Source: Allomyces macrogynus ATCC 38327
Lineage: Eukaryota; Blastocladiomycota; Blastocladiomycetes; Blastocladiales; Blastocladiaceae
DNA length: 64,000 nt
Assembly (NCBI GenBank): GCA_000151295.1
Contig: GG745328.1
Span: 2,893,380-2,957,379, forward strand
Direction: 5' to 3'
The notes below the pieces were generated by a model, which saw only the letters and a list, made by a program, of their open reading frames with translations, searched no databases and had not been told where the DNA came from. Each line of letters starts with the position of its first letter. Position 1 is the stretch's first letter. A program made the translations under genes and the position numbers. Shown one piece after another: positions 33,755 to 43,739 of this stretch.

Positions 33755-33949
33755 TCTGACGATCTGGTGGAGAGTTGAGAGGAGAATGTAAGGAAGCAGT
33801 GTCGTGTCTAATCCGACCACAAAAACCAACAACACAAAAAGGACGAAACGAAAAAAGGAACAACTAATCCCACCTCACTACGCAGGCAGCACGCCCCATT
33901 CCCCCACGGAAAACTGAAAATACACGCGCCAACCGACACGGCCCGAGCC

Positions 33950-36133
33950 TTACTTGAGCGTCTCGGCAATCAAGCTTGCCGGCAGCGCCTGCGTGACATG
34001 GTACTGCGCGAGCACGTTTTCCTTGGCCATGATCGCATTCACGAGTTCCGGCAACGTGCGCGCGAGATCAATCGCCTTGTCAAAGTACTTGATGGCCTCG
34101 TCGACCTTGCCCTGCGGCAACAAGAAGTTGGCGAGCTGCACATAGACCAAGTCGCAGCGCGGGTCCTTTTCGAGCGCGGTGCGCAACAACCGCTCGGCCT
34201 GCGGTGCGTCCTGGAAGACCTGGAACATGAGCGTAGCCTTGTTGATATAGGCCATGGGCGAGACGGGTGCCAAGTTAATGCACTTGTCGTACTGCTCAAC
34301 GGCCTCCGGGAACCGCCCCTGGTCCATGAGCAGTTCGCCATAGTAGTTGTAGATATCCGCCGTCGTCGGGAACTCGGCCATGGCCTTCTTGAACGTGCCC
34401 ATGGCCGTCTGAATCGACCCGAGCTTGTACTGCGAGACGCCGAGCTGAATATAGGCCGCGGGGAACGTCGGGTCGAGGTCGAGCGATTTCTGGTAGTCGA
34501 GAATGCACCCGCCGAAATCGTTCGACAAAAACTTGACTTGCCCACGGTGGTAGTAGATATCCGGGTCCTGGTCGTTCACTTGCAGCGCGCGCTCAAACAT
34601 TTGCAGCGTCTGGTCGACTTCGCCACGCTCCATCAAAATGTTCGACATTTTGATGAGCGTGTTCACGTTGGTCTCGTCGAGCGCGAGTGACCGCTCAAAC
34701 GCTGCCGAGGCTTCCTCCACTTGGCCCTTGAGGAACAGGAACGTGCCCTGCAGGTTATACACGTGCGCGGCGACCAGGTTCTCCTCGGTCACGAGCGAGA
34801 CGGACTTGGTGATGGCTTCATCGGCAAGCTCGTACTCCTTGGCCTTGATGTGTGCGAGCGCCGCGGCCAGGTAGAATTCGGGCGTTTCGGGCTCGGGAGT
34901 CGTGCCCTCGAGCGCTGGGCACGGCGCCGGGCGGAATGCCTCGAGGTAGGCCGAGACGAACGTGGCCGACGGCAGCATCGGCTTCTTGTTGGGCAGCATC
35001 GCGAGCGCCTGCGTCTCTGCGAGCGTCTTGAGCAGCCGCTCGGCCGCGTTCATGGCGTTCGGGTTCTTGTACCCGTCGAGGATCGTGATCGTCGTAAAGT
35101 CTGTCGGAGTTTGGTGGGGACCGTGAGTGCCGGGGTTCGTTTAAGGGGGAGAGCGAGACTCGGGCGACGGGTGGAGTGGTGACGGTACCGTTGAGGGCAT
35201 CACGGAGCTGGCCGAGCTGCTCGTAGGCAATGGCGCGGCGGTGCAGTGCCTTGACGTAGGCCGGGTCAAGGGCGAGGGCTGGTCAAGGCAAATCGGTAAG
35301 TTAGATGGCGATCGCACGCGCCGAGTAGTGCAGCGATACACACCCTTGGTGCAGTCCTCGACGACGCTCTTCGGGTCGTTCTATCGGGAACCAAATTAAA
35401 GAGGGTGAGTTGGCGATTCTCCCCGCGACGCGACGCAGACAGCAAACAGCGCGTACGAGGTTGGCATGGCACGCGGCGCGGTTGCACCAGAAAACGGCGC
35501 TCGTGGGCTGCAGGTCGATGGCCTTGGAGTAGCACTCAATGGCCTCCTGGAACTTGCTCTTCTTGTAGAGGTCGTTGCCCTGGTCCTTGAGTTGCACGGC
35601 GAGAGCAGCCTTTTGCTGGAGGGGAGACAGGCAAGGGGGTCTTGGAGTCAGAATTTCGCTTGCTTTGCGGACATGAGGGCGCCACGCCAGTCCTTGGCCA
35701 CCCGGCGTCACCATTGCAATCGGTACCTTGGGCGTCAGCGCCGTCGGCGGCTCGGCGGCCGCTGGTGCGGGTGCGGGCGCAGCCGGAGTCGACGCGGCTA
35801 TGGCAATGGAATAAAATGAAATCCACAGCGTCGGTGCGTCAGTATCCGCGGCGGGCTTTCGTGACGAGCATGACGCCCACCTTGTGCCTCGTCCTCCTTC
35901 TTGGCAGCGGCCAACTCGTCAATCTTGCGAGCAGCAGCCTCCTGCTCGGCAGCGGCCGCAGCAGGCGCCTGCTTGGGCGACGATGGCGCCTCTTTCTTGT
36001 CCTTTTTCGCGGCCTTGCGGTCGGAGCCCTTGGCAGGCGCGGCCGAGTTGTTGGAAACGTAGAGCGCGCCGATACCGGCAACCGACGCGACGAGCACGGC
36101 AATCACGATCCACTTGCGGGTGTTTTCGTCCAT
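33950..36133 (-). CDS. TOM70: TOM70, mitochondrial outer-membrane import receptor
   Basis: Receptor for carrier-type preproteins delivered by Hsp70/Hsp90. The ATG at 36133-36131 begins MDENTRKWIVIAVLVASVAG, a signal anchor. It is followed by a Lys/Ala/Glu linker, QLKDQGNDLYKKSKFQEAIE and CYSKAIDLQPTSAVFWCNRA, the Hsp-binding clamp TPR. After short introns comes YEQLGQLRDAL and, in the main exon, MNAAERLLKTLAETQALAML, VYNLQGTFLFLKGQVEEASA, DIYYHRGQVKFLSNDFGGCI, YNYYGELLMDQGRFPEAVEQ and LARTLPELVNAIMAKENVLA. These are TPR units 4-11 in the order of fungal Tom70. Stop TAA 33952-33950. At least five introns sit between 35055 and 35880. It is divergent from MSP1, with 506 bp between the two start codons. 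Confidence 0.95.
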
Positions 36134-36639
36134 CTTGGTGGCAGTGGCAGCAGTGGCAGCACACGGGGGTCGGGCGGGGCCTTGGCGGCGCGGTGCAGCA
36201 AGTGGGCCGCGCGGGCGTCGCGGTCGTGGTGGGCAGGGCCGTGGAGCGGGTCGTCGACGACGCGGTGATCTGCAGCGCAACAGTGCTGGAAGGTGCTGCT
36301 GGCTCGGGAGCACGCGGAGAGAAAAGCAAACGGAGCAGAAGCCAGCCTGCTACTGCAGTCACGCAGCATCACGCGTCTTTCATCCACCGCGTCTTGCGGA
36401 TCAACCTTGCCGAGTGACGTGGACGACGCCTCCACCAGCTCTGCCGACTGCCGACCAACCGACCCGACCGGACTGTGCTCCACGACGTCGCTCATCCTCC
36501 ATTCAAGCGATCCAGGCCATTGCTGCTGCAGCACTGCAACCAACGCCATCCCCACCTCGTCCATCCGCTCGCCGGCCGCCAACTCGCTGCAGTCCACCCA
36601 CGCACGCCGGCCGCCAAGGCCATTGCACCAACTCCAACC
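36134..36639. promoter_or_regulatory. Shared TOM70/MSP1 promoter region
   Basis: A 506-bp divergent interval between two mitochondrial outer-membrane genes. It has no ORF with conserved character. CT- and CA-rich stretches approach the MSP1 start. No specific factor site can be named from sequence alone. Confidence 0.45.
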
Positions 36640-38256
36640 ATGCCCGACACCAGCTCGTCCTTCTCGCAGTTCCTTGCGGGCCTCTTCCGCATGTCACCGC
36701 AAAACAAGAAATTCCTGCTCGACGGTCAGTCCGCTACCCTGCGCACCCGCCCTCCCGTCCCCCCACCCATTCTGATCCCACTTCCTGGGCCACCCCCGCA
36801 CCCATCCTCCAGTCCTCCTGCTCGGCTTCAGCAATGTCGCGCTCTACTACACGGTGCGGTACATTATGGCGCGCAACGACCCGATCAAGAACATGTACAA
36901 GCGCCGCAAGGGAAGAGTTGGCGCGCAAGCAGCTCGCGTCGGCGGGCGCGTCAGCTTCGGCTGTGCAGGAACTGCAGGACCGGCTGCGCGCGCTCAAGTT
37001 GACCGAGCACGAGGACGTGATTGCGTCGGAGATTGTGAGTGCCGCGGATGAGGGCGTGGTCGGGTTCTCGCGTACGCATTGCATACGTATCGTGCCAGTC
37101 GTTCGATGCTAACTACTCGCGACGTAGAAATCGGCGGCCTCGAACCGATCATCACCTCGCTCAAGGAATCCGTCATCTATCCGCTCGTCTACCCGCACCT
37201 CTTCTCGTCGGGTAACAACGGCTTGCTGCAGGCGCCCAAGGGCGTGCTTCTCTACGGGCCACCAGGTCCGCACCCCCCCCCCCCCCCCTCTCTCTGCGTT
37301 CTCCACCCGCCTGTAGCTCACTCCCGGTTTAGGATGCGGCAAGACGATGCTCGCCAAGGCGCTCGCCAAGGAATCCGGCGCGACCTTCATCAACCTGCAC
37401 GTCTCCACCCTGACGGAAAAATGGTTTGGCGAGTCGCAAAAGCTCGTGAATGCGCTGTTCAGTCTGGCCAAGAAACTGGAGCCGGCGATTATTTTCATTG
37501 ACGAGATCGATTCGTTCTTGCGCGAGCGCCGGTCGACGGATCATGAGACGACCAGTATGATGAAGGCCGAGTTCCTCGGGTATGTCGGTTCGTTTGCTTG
37601 CCGTCGTGGCTAACAGAATGGGTCGCTGACGGTTCGTAATTGCGCGTAGCCTGTGGGACGGCTTGAGTTCCGGCGAATCGCACCGCATTCTCGTGATTGG
37701 CGCGACCAACCGGCCGCAAGACCTCGACAAGGCCGTGTTGCGCCGCATGCCCAAGAGGTTTGCGATCAAGTTGCCCAACTCGACGCAGCGGCGCGAGATT
37801 CTGTCCTTGGTGCGCACTCTCATCCACCGAACCAACTCGTCGCGATGCGTACTTCTCACCTTGCTCGTATCCCGAATTTGCAGCTGCTCAAGGACACGGT
37901 GCTCGCTGGCGACTTTGACATGGAAGACGTCGTCAACAAGACGCTCGGGTACTCTGGTACGCCTCCTCCCCTCCCACTCCCTCCCCTTCCCTTCGCGCCC
38001 TTTTCCACCCACCCACTCACCCCGCCCCGCTCGATGGTTAGGCTCCGACCTCAAGGAACTGTGCCGCGAAGCCGTCATGATCCCCGTCCGCGAGCGACTT
38101 CGCGCGTTCTCGGACGTGACGCAGGCGTCCGATATGACCGTGCGCCCATTGACGAACGCTGATTTCTTCCGCGGCGATGGCGACGACGTGAATGAGCTGT
38201 ACCACGAGGGCGACGCCGACGGGTTTGAGCTTGAGGCGCCCGACGCGTTGGATTAG
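36640..38256 (+). CDS. MSP1: MSP1/ATAD1 AAA ATPase of the mitochondrial outer membrane
   Basis: Hexameric translocase that extracts mislocalised tail-anchored proteins. Exon 1 ([20 protein letters not shown]) ends KKFLLDG. Exon 2 has the membrane anchor region ([16 protein letters not shown]). It continues with a coiled linker [11 protein letters not shown] and, after further introns, [20 protein letters not shown] and [13 protein letters not shown] joined to [20 protein letters not shown] (Walker A across an intron). Then come [20 protein letters not shown] (pore loop), [20 protein letters not shown] (Walker B), [20 protein letters not shown] (sensor 1 and Arg fingers) and [20 protein letters not shown] (sensor 2 helix). 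It ends [12 protein letters not shown] with TAG 38254-38256. Seven short introns; the one splitting Walker A contains a C-run. All ATPase residues are present. Confidence 0.96.
37273..37288 (+). repeat. Poly-C tract inside MSP1 intron
   Basis: Sixteen consecutive C followed by TCTCTCTG, within the roughly 70-bp intron that separates YGPPG from CGKT. It would serve as an extreme C-type polypyrimidine tract. Confidence 0.9.
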
Positions 38257-38546
38257 TCGTTTTTTGATTAAGTTTTTGTTTTGGCTCAAGCGTAGGTAGG
38301 CTAAGAAGTGATATATGGATTCCCGAGTAGGGACGGATAGAGGGAGGGATAGGCGACAAAAATGAAGGGGGGAGGGAGGGGTGGAGAAGACGCTCTCGAC
38401 CGCGGCGGAAGCAAAAAACCGGCACGGCAGAGCACGAGCTCGAGAAATGGGAATCAAAACGAATGAACCAACCGAGGTGGGGGGTATCAAGAGAACCAAT
38501 CCGACAAGGACCATATCAACCAACAATCACGGTGCACGGAAGCCAA
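38257..38546. other. Convergent gap MSP1 / HMG-like
   Basis: About 290 bp, A/T- and G-rich, with purine runs (GGAGGGAGGGG). Two 3' ends meet here. No gene. Confidence 0.4.
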
Positions 38547-39154
38547 TCACAGCTCCTCGTCGACCACCGACCCCGTCTCGTGCTTGACCTTGGCCTCGCC
38601 GTCACCGTCGTCTTGCTGATGCCCGTCGGGCTGGCGATGCTCCACGCTGCCGCCGTGGTTCGTCGGCATTTGCGCGGCCGGCGCGGCCGGTGCGGGAGTG
38701 GTCGTGGTCGCGATACGCTTGGGATTCGTCGGATGATATCGCCACTACATCCACCGCAAGCCGTCAGCCATACGCGCACGCGAGCCAGAACTGACGTCAC
38801 GACGCGTCAACGTACATTGGCCGCCGCCAGCTTGAACACATCCTGGTGCCGCATCTGCGGGTGCTGGGCCTTGACGCGCTACCCTCCCCATCCATCATCA
38901 GCCCCGCATTAGCTCCCCACTCTACCCAAAAAACACCGCACCTTGAGTTCGTGCGCCATGAACGCCGTATACGGCGACCCGCGCTTCACGCCCGTCTTGC
39001 GCTTCGCCTTAGTCGTCGGCGACGTCGTGTCGCGCGCGCTGGCGGCGGCCGCGGTCGCGGGCCTTGACGTGGTGGGGGTAGCGGGGGCGCGCTGCGAGGA
39101 GCGCGCGTGCGGCGTCGACGAGTGCATGGTGGCGACAATTGCGGAGCTCGACAT
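38547..39154 (-). CDS. HMG-box/YABBY-like small DNA-binding protein
   Basis: The ATG at 39154-39152 starts MSSSAIVATMHSSTPHARSS. A basic Ser/Thr/Ala region (KAKRKTGVKRG) precedes the domain SPYTAFMAHELK. Introns then lead to RVKAQHPQMRHQDVFKLAAA (acceptor GCGTAG on the minus strand) and to WRYHPTNPKRIATTT. This matches the short helix pair of fungal YABBY-like/HMG-box proteins (PYNxFMxxEL...H.E.FK.AA..W). An acidic, Gln/His-rich tail ends VKHETGSVVDEEL and TGA 38549-38547. It is probably nuclear and binds DNA with little sequence specificity. The HMG versus YABBY label is a matter of profile, and the precise role is unknown. Confidence 0.74.
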
Positions 39155-40053
39155 CTACGGCGGGTGGAGAAGGTACGGAACGGAGCCGCGGGCCATATAC
39201 GCGTGAGCGAGCGAACGGTTGGGATGGCGCGCGTGCGGGCAGGCGCGTCTTGGTGGCCGTACCGTGGCGAGGTTGGGAGGGACAATAACAACGCGAGCGG
39301 GCAGCGGGACAAGGGAACGAGGTGCGGACGGTGCGGTACGATGTGGCCGGGGAGAGAAGCGGCACGAGCGGACTGATGGCGCGCGAGAAGATGAACACGG
39401 CCAACGTGCGCGCTTCCGATAGCCCGACGTCCGTGCGCTCGTATTCGGTGCGTCATTGTTGCGCGTCAACTGAGCAGCGTCCGTGGCGCCGTGTCCTACG
39501 TGTCGTTGGGGGGGGGGGGGACCTGATCGGGAGGAGGAGCCACGGGGACACGGGCACGGTGCGCGCGCGCGCGGGAATAAGGGTCGGTGGAGAGTGGAGC
39601 CATGGAGCAGGCGCGCGCGCATTTCAGGCCAAGGCTTGGTCGGGTCGTTGTGGGGGTGGTTGAAGACGGTCGCGGGTGTTGCGTGTCGGAGGGCCGTGGC
39701 AGCGAGCACCGGCACCAGGCTGCCTTGGAGCCATCGCAGGGCGTGGCACTGCCACTTCGCGCACGGCGCGCCGATGTTGGCACATACCGGCAGGCAGCAC
39801 GCGTGCGGGATGCGCGCGACGCGTCGGAGAGGGGAGCCAGCACGACCCGAGGGCCGTGTTGACCGAACAGACGGAAGAAACGCGACAGGCAGAAATAAAC
39901 ACGTGCATTCGGTCCACGGCACTTCCATCTCGGCGACGTCAAGTCTCCGTTACCGGCGCGGGCTCCGTCACGACGCGCCGTGCCGCGTCGGCCAGCCGCG
40001 CGTCCAGTCAGAGTCCAGGTTCCCTTCTCCACAATCCCGGTGCGCCACACGGT
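39155..40053. other. 900-bp gap, no gene seen, G-run inside
   Basis: Between the HMG-like start and the LIM stop. Several open frames on both strands are Arg/Ala/Pro-rich noise. The stretch contains a G13 homopolymer at 39508-39520 and a CG alternation near 39561-39572 (GCGCGCGCGCGGG). No conserved protein piece. Confidence 0.4.
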
Positions 40054-40904
40054 CACTGCGCGCCGGCGTCCGCGGCGGCGCCGGTCGCGATCTGGTTAAA
40101 GTCAGCCTTGCACAGGAACCGGTCGCCGACCTGCAGCGCCTTCATGTCCTCGAACGGCGCGCCGCATTCCTAGCCGTCGAAGAGGACCACAGTCAGACTT
40201 CCCTCTCCACCCCTGCCCCCACCGCCCCCCAACATGCCACACGTACATAGCACGTAAAGCACCGCTGGTGGTATTTCTTCTCGTTAATCACGAGCATTTC
40301 CGCGCGCCCGTCCTCTCCCACCCCAATCTTCTCCCCACACCGCGCGCACTCGGGCGCGATTGACGCCGAATAACACATGCGGCACGCCAACCCCCCACCG
40401 GGCGTCTCAAAGAACGGCGTGCCCACGAGCGCTGTGTTGCACGTCGAGCACGCGAAACACGCTTCGTGAAAGGCCATTGCGCCGTCCTTGATCGATAAAA
40501 TCTGGCCCGACGCGATGGGCAGTGCGCACCGCGTGCATTTCGGGCACAGGTCGGCCGCGTAGCACGTGTTGCAGACAGGCTGCGCTGCGATGAGCACGTA
40601 AGGCACGCCAAAGAGCGCGGTCCAGCACCGGGTGCATGCGAAGTGCGCGCGGTGGTAGGTTTGCTCGTTGGCGTAGGTGATCGCGTCGGCTTCCTTGATC
40701 GGCTCTGTTCGCGTCGTGACGGCGTGTCAATCATGTTGTTGCGGGTCACCGATGGCGACAGGATCATGCGAGATTGTTGAGAGGAAGGAACTTGCCGTCG
40801 CAGGTCGCGCAGTAGCCGCGAATCTTGCCCATCGACCCGTCGTGGATCGCGGCCAGGTCGCGCTTGAGGTGCGCGAAGACCGGGTCGATCATTGTCTCGC
40901 CCAT
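40054..40904 (-). CDS. Triple LIM-domain protein
   Basis: The ATG at 40904-40902 starts MGETMIDPVFAHLKRDLAAI, then GYCATCDGKF, which is the first CxxC half-finger. After an intron (about 40790-40710), YHRAHFACTRCWTALFG and PVCNTCYADLCPKC-type spacing complete LIM1. LIM2 reads CPKCTRCALPIASGQILSI, FHEACFACSTCNTALVGTPF and GGLACRMCY. LIM3 reads CARCGEKIGVGEDG, KKYHQRCFTCY and, after an intron (about 40246-40170), ECGAPFEDMKALQVGDRFLC and KADF. It ends with TGA at 40056-40054. The zinc ligands (Cys, His and terminal Asp) are in the expected places. LIM arrays of this paxillin-like type act as protein adaptors in actin or adhesion complexes; the partners are unknown. No kinase or RhoGAP part is present. 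Confidence 0.88.
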
Positions 40905-41283
40905 GGTGCGTGTGTGCCGTGGATAATGAATCAGTTGATTTGCAGCGAGTTGGGGTCGTGTTGCTTGGGTCGACGGTTGGTTTTTTTTTGTGATGGCCGA
41001 TCAGCCGAGCCTGAAGTCTGGAAACGTCAGAAAGGGAGCACACGTACCCACACAAAGCACAAAACGAATCGAACAGTGCCAGACAAGCAAAAGCAAAGGC
41101 AAAGAAGTACAAGATTATTCCGCAACAGGAACAAAATGGACAGCGCTGCGTTTCCTTCGTGAATTAGATCAAAATCGGCATGGTGTAAAATAAGACGTGC
41201 AAGCAAAAAAAAATCGAGACCAAAATCTACAGAGGGAAGAATGATAGCCAGCGAGCAAACCGGCTCCACAGCCCCATCACAGC
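40905..41283. other. Intergenic, LIM promoter and F-box 1 3' side
   Basis: About 380 bp, A-rich near 41085-41220 (AAAGCAAAGGCAAAGAAG, AAAAAAAATCG). It probably holds the polyadenylation region of the F-box gene and the LIM 5' leader. No coding evidence. Confidence 0.4.
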
Positions 41284-42870
41284 TCATCGAAACTCGCCTG
41301 GTACAACCGCATTGACCATCACCCGCGCCCATGGCCCCGACACGGGCAACGTCCCATGCATCGCCAACAGTTGCGCGCCCATGGCCAACACTGACGCGGC
41401 ACTGCCCAGCACTCCGATCACGACCACAATCCGCACTGCCGATCTGACCAGCGCGTGCCGGTACCGCCACATCCATCCGACGGCACGATCCGCATCGCGC
41501 AGCGCGAGCGCCAGGACACACATGGGCGCCGTGACGAGCAGCCAGTGCGCGTCGAGCGCGACCGCCGCGTCCGTGAGGATCGCCCACGACGACAGGTAGA
41601 GGTCGCGTGCGAGATGGCCCCAGACGCCGTGCGCGGTCATCCGGCGCAGACGGAACCACGCGATGAAGAGGAGCGGGGCGGCGAGGACCATTCCCGCGAG
41701 TTTGGCGGGGGTTAGGAGCACCTGGTACAGATGCGTGCGTGCGTGCGCGCGAATCGCAGCCAGAACAGCCGGCCACCCGCCGTGTACTTCGCGCCACGTC
41801 ACGCGCCACCGGCGGTACCACGGCGCGGCCGTGCGTTTTTCGTTCGCGAACGCCGTGTAGCAGCAGGCCGTTCCGCGCCGTGAAAGGTCGCGCACGCACG
41901 CGCACGGGCCCACGACCGCCGCCGAGTCGGCGAGGACGCGGTACTGGTACTTGGCCGAGGGTTTGCGGCGCGTAATGGATTTTGGGAACACGCGCGTCGC
42001 CCGGGCCGCGAAATCGCGGTGCACGAGCGAGGCCCAGACGGCATTCGAGTCGACAAGGGCGTGGCATCGCCGGCAGGTGGACGCGAGTTGCGCGAGGTCT
42101 TCGGCGTGCAGATGGTCGGTGATGCGGAACAGGATCTCGGTTGGGAGGGCGAGGAAGCTGCTTGGTTTCGTGCGCTGGGGATGGGTGATGTTTGGTTGGC
42201 CGACGAGCGTCGACCAGAGAATGCGCGGCCAGGGCTCGAGCGGGAACCGGCGCCGTCGCAGGGCGCGCAGGTAGGTGATGCTCTTGCACAAGTTGTGCGG
42301 CCACGAGTAGATGCTGGCAAGGAGCAGCGCGAGCGTGCCGAGATGCTGTGCGACCGTAGCGAGTTTAGCGGCTTTGGCGGTACCTGCGCGGAAAAGGCGA
42401 TGGACCGACGCAGTTGTGGTGCGGTGCCATGATGGGGCCGATGGTGACGTGGAGGATAGGCGCTGAGAGTTGGCGGGCGAGCAAGAACGTGACCAGCTTG
42501 GCGATGAACACCTCGTGCAGGACCGGGACCGGGACCGGGGCTGGGATTGGGACCGAGAGCAGGAACGGGATGGCGAAGACGACCGTGACCGGCACGATGA
42601 TGAACTCGACAGGTTGAGCGAGATAGACTTGCCGCAAGGGTCGGGCATGTTGTCAACATTGTCGAGCGGAACTTGGCCTGACGCAAGTGCAACGAGGAAG
42701 GCATCCATGTTTCGTTCCAGTTCGGCGTGTTGGTTGTAATCTTCGGCGTCGTTGTTGAGAAATTGTAGCGTTGTCGGATCGTCTGCGGGAGGGACGGGGG
42801 CCGTGGCGTTTTGAGCGATTCCAGCTTCTAGGCTGCTGATGATGAACAGCCCCCCACTGTCCGCGTCCAT
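41284..42870 (-). CDS. F-box protein with multi-pass membrane region, paralogue 1
   Basis: Single-exon frame of 528 residues, ATG 42870-42868 (MDADSGGLFIISSLEAG), stop TGA 41286-41284. Residues about 90-170 are an SR-type low-complexity stretch. A first hydrophobic segment follows (QHLGTLALLLASIYSWPHNL), then LRALRRRRFPLEPWPRILWS. A canonical F-box comes next: SSFLALPTEILFRITDHLHA, DLAQLASTCRRCHALVDSNA, WASLVHRDF. After CCYTAFANEKRTAAPWYRRW there are at least three further hydrophobic spans: LAGMVLAAPLLFIAWF, HWLLVTAPMCVLALAL and VVVIGVLGSAASVLAMGAQL. F-box domains recruit targets to SCF ubiquitin ligases through Skp1; anchoring one within a polytopic membrane protein is unusual. A tandem paralogue lies 870 bp upstream. 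Confidence 0.8.
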   Translation of the reverse strand: MDADSGGLFIISSLEAGIAQNATAPVPPADDPTTLQFLNNDAEDYNQHAELERNMDAFLVALASGQVPLDNVDNMPDPCGKSISLNLSSSSSCRSRSSSPSRSCSRSQSQPRSRSRSCTRCSSPSWSRSCSPANSQRLSSTSPSAPSWHRTTTASVHRLFRAGTAKAAKLATVAQHLGTLALLLASIYSWPHNLCKSITYLRALRRRRFPLEPWPRILWSTLVGQPNITHPQRTKPSSFLALPTEILFRITDHLHAEDLAQLASTCRRCHALVDSNAVWASLVHRDFAARATRVFPKSITRRKPSAKYQYRVLADSAAVVGPCACVRDLSRRGTACCYTAFANEKRTAAPWYRRWRVTWREVHGGWPAVLAAIRAHARTHLYQVLLTPAKLAGMVLAAPLLFIAWFRLRRMTAHGVWGHLARDLYLSSWAILTDAAVALDAHWLLVTAPMCVLALALRDADRAVGWMWRYRHALVRSAVRIVVVIGVLGSAASVLAMGAQLLAMHGTLPVSGPWARVMVNAVVPGEFR

Positions 42871-43739
42871 GATGGTGTCGATGGCGTCTTTAAGAGGAGA
42901 GGCGTGACCGCGAAGTCTCGATGGAAAAGTATGCACAGAAGGGGAGAAAGGGAGGACAACGTTGCAACGACGTATCAGGGATGAACAGGGGCTGTTGCTA
43001 AGCTGAGCCACCCGGTTTCGATTTTTCCACGCCTCGTTGATGTTTCGTTCCGCCTTGCATCTCCATGCTTTCGCGAAAGCCTGGTTTCGTTGTCTACTCG
43101 GGCTGGGGCTGCGATGTCAAAGTGTCACCGAGCGTGGCCCTACCTTGCAGGTCATAGCGCGGAAGTCGGCGCGTCAATGAAGGAGCAAGGACGAGCTCAA
43201 GGGGCGTTGTGGTGGCGAGGCGGCAAGCGTCTCCTCACGATCACGTGAGGTTCGCTTCACGCGGCCAACTCGATCGGATGATGTTGGCCTGCTCGTCGCG
43301 ACGGCCTGCGACCCGTCGTGTCGGCCTTGGCGCCCCCCGGCCATCACGTTGACGGTAATATGGTGTAGAGCTGCAAAGTGCTGCTATGTTGTGGTGTACT
43401 GAAGCCAGTTCTACGTCGCGCGGGCCGCCACCATCGATGCCAGGGTGACCGGTGGCGACATTTGGCACAATCAATATCATGCCAGGACCACGTCGGGTTC
43501 AAACTAACAGGTGGACTGGTGCGAGTACATGGAGTACCGTCGATGGACAGCATTTGAAAGCAGGAATAGTTGATCATGTTGCTTTTTATGTACATGCGAG
43601 TTCAACATCGTAATGAACTGGGAACACGCGGCCTCTCTGTACTGCGACGGCCGCTCAATGCGACGAATGGCGAGATCAGGGCGGCTCAAAACCTACTACG
43701 AAGCGCCTCTGCACTCGACCACATGAACGAAAAGCAGGC
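42871..43739. other. Intergenic between the F-box paralogues
   Basis: About 870 bp containing the promoter of paralogue 1 and the 3' end of paralogue 2. The open frame upstream of 42870 begins with GTG, not ATG, and lacks similarity to paralogue 2, so I treat it as leader. No further gene. Confidence 0.4.

Noticed and set aside
39155..39928. 257-codon minus-strand frame with a start in a gene-free gap
   Set aside because: Rich in Arg, Pro and Ala, no conserved motif, crosses a G13 run and CG alternation; no splice or family support.
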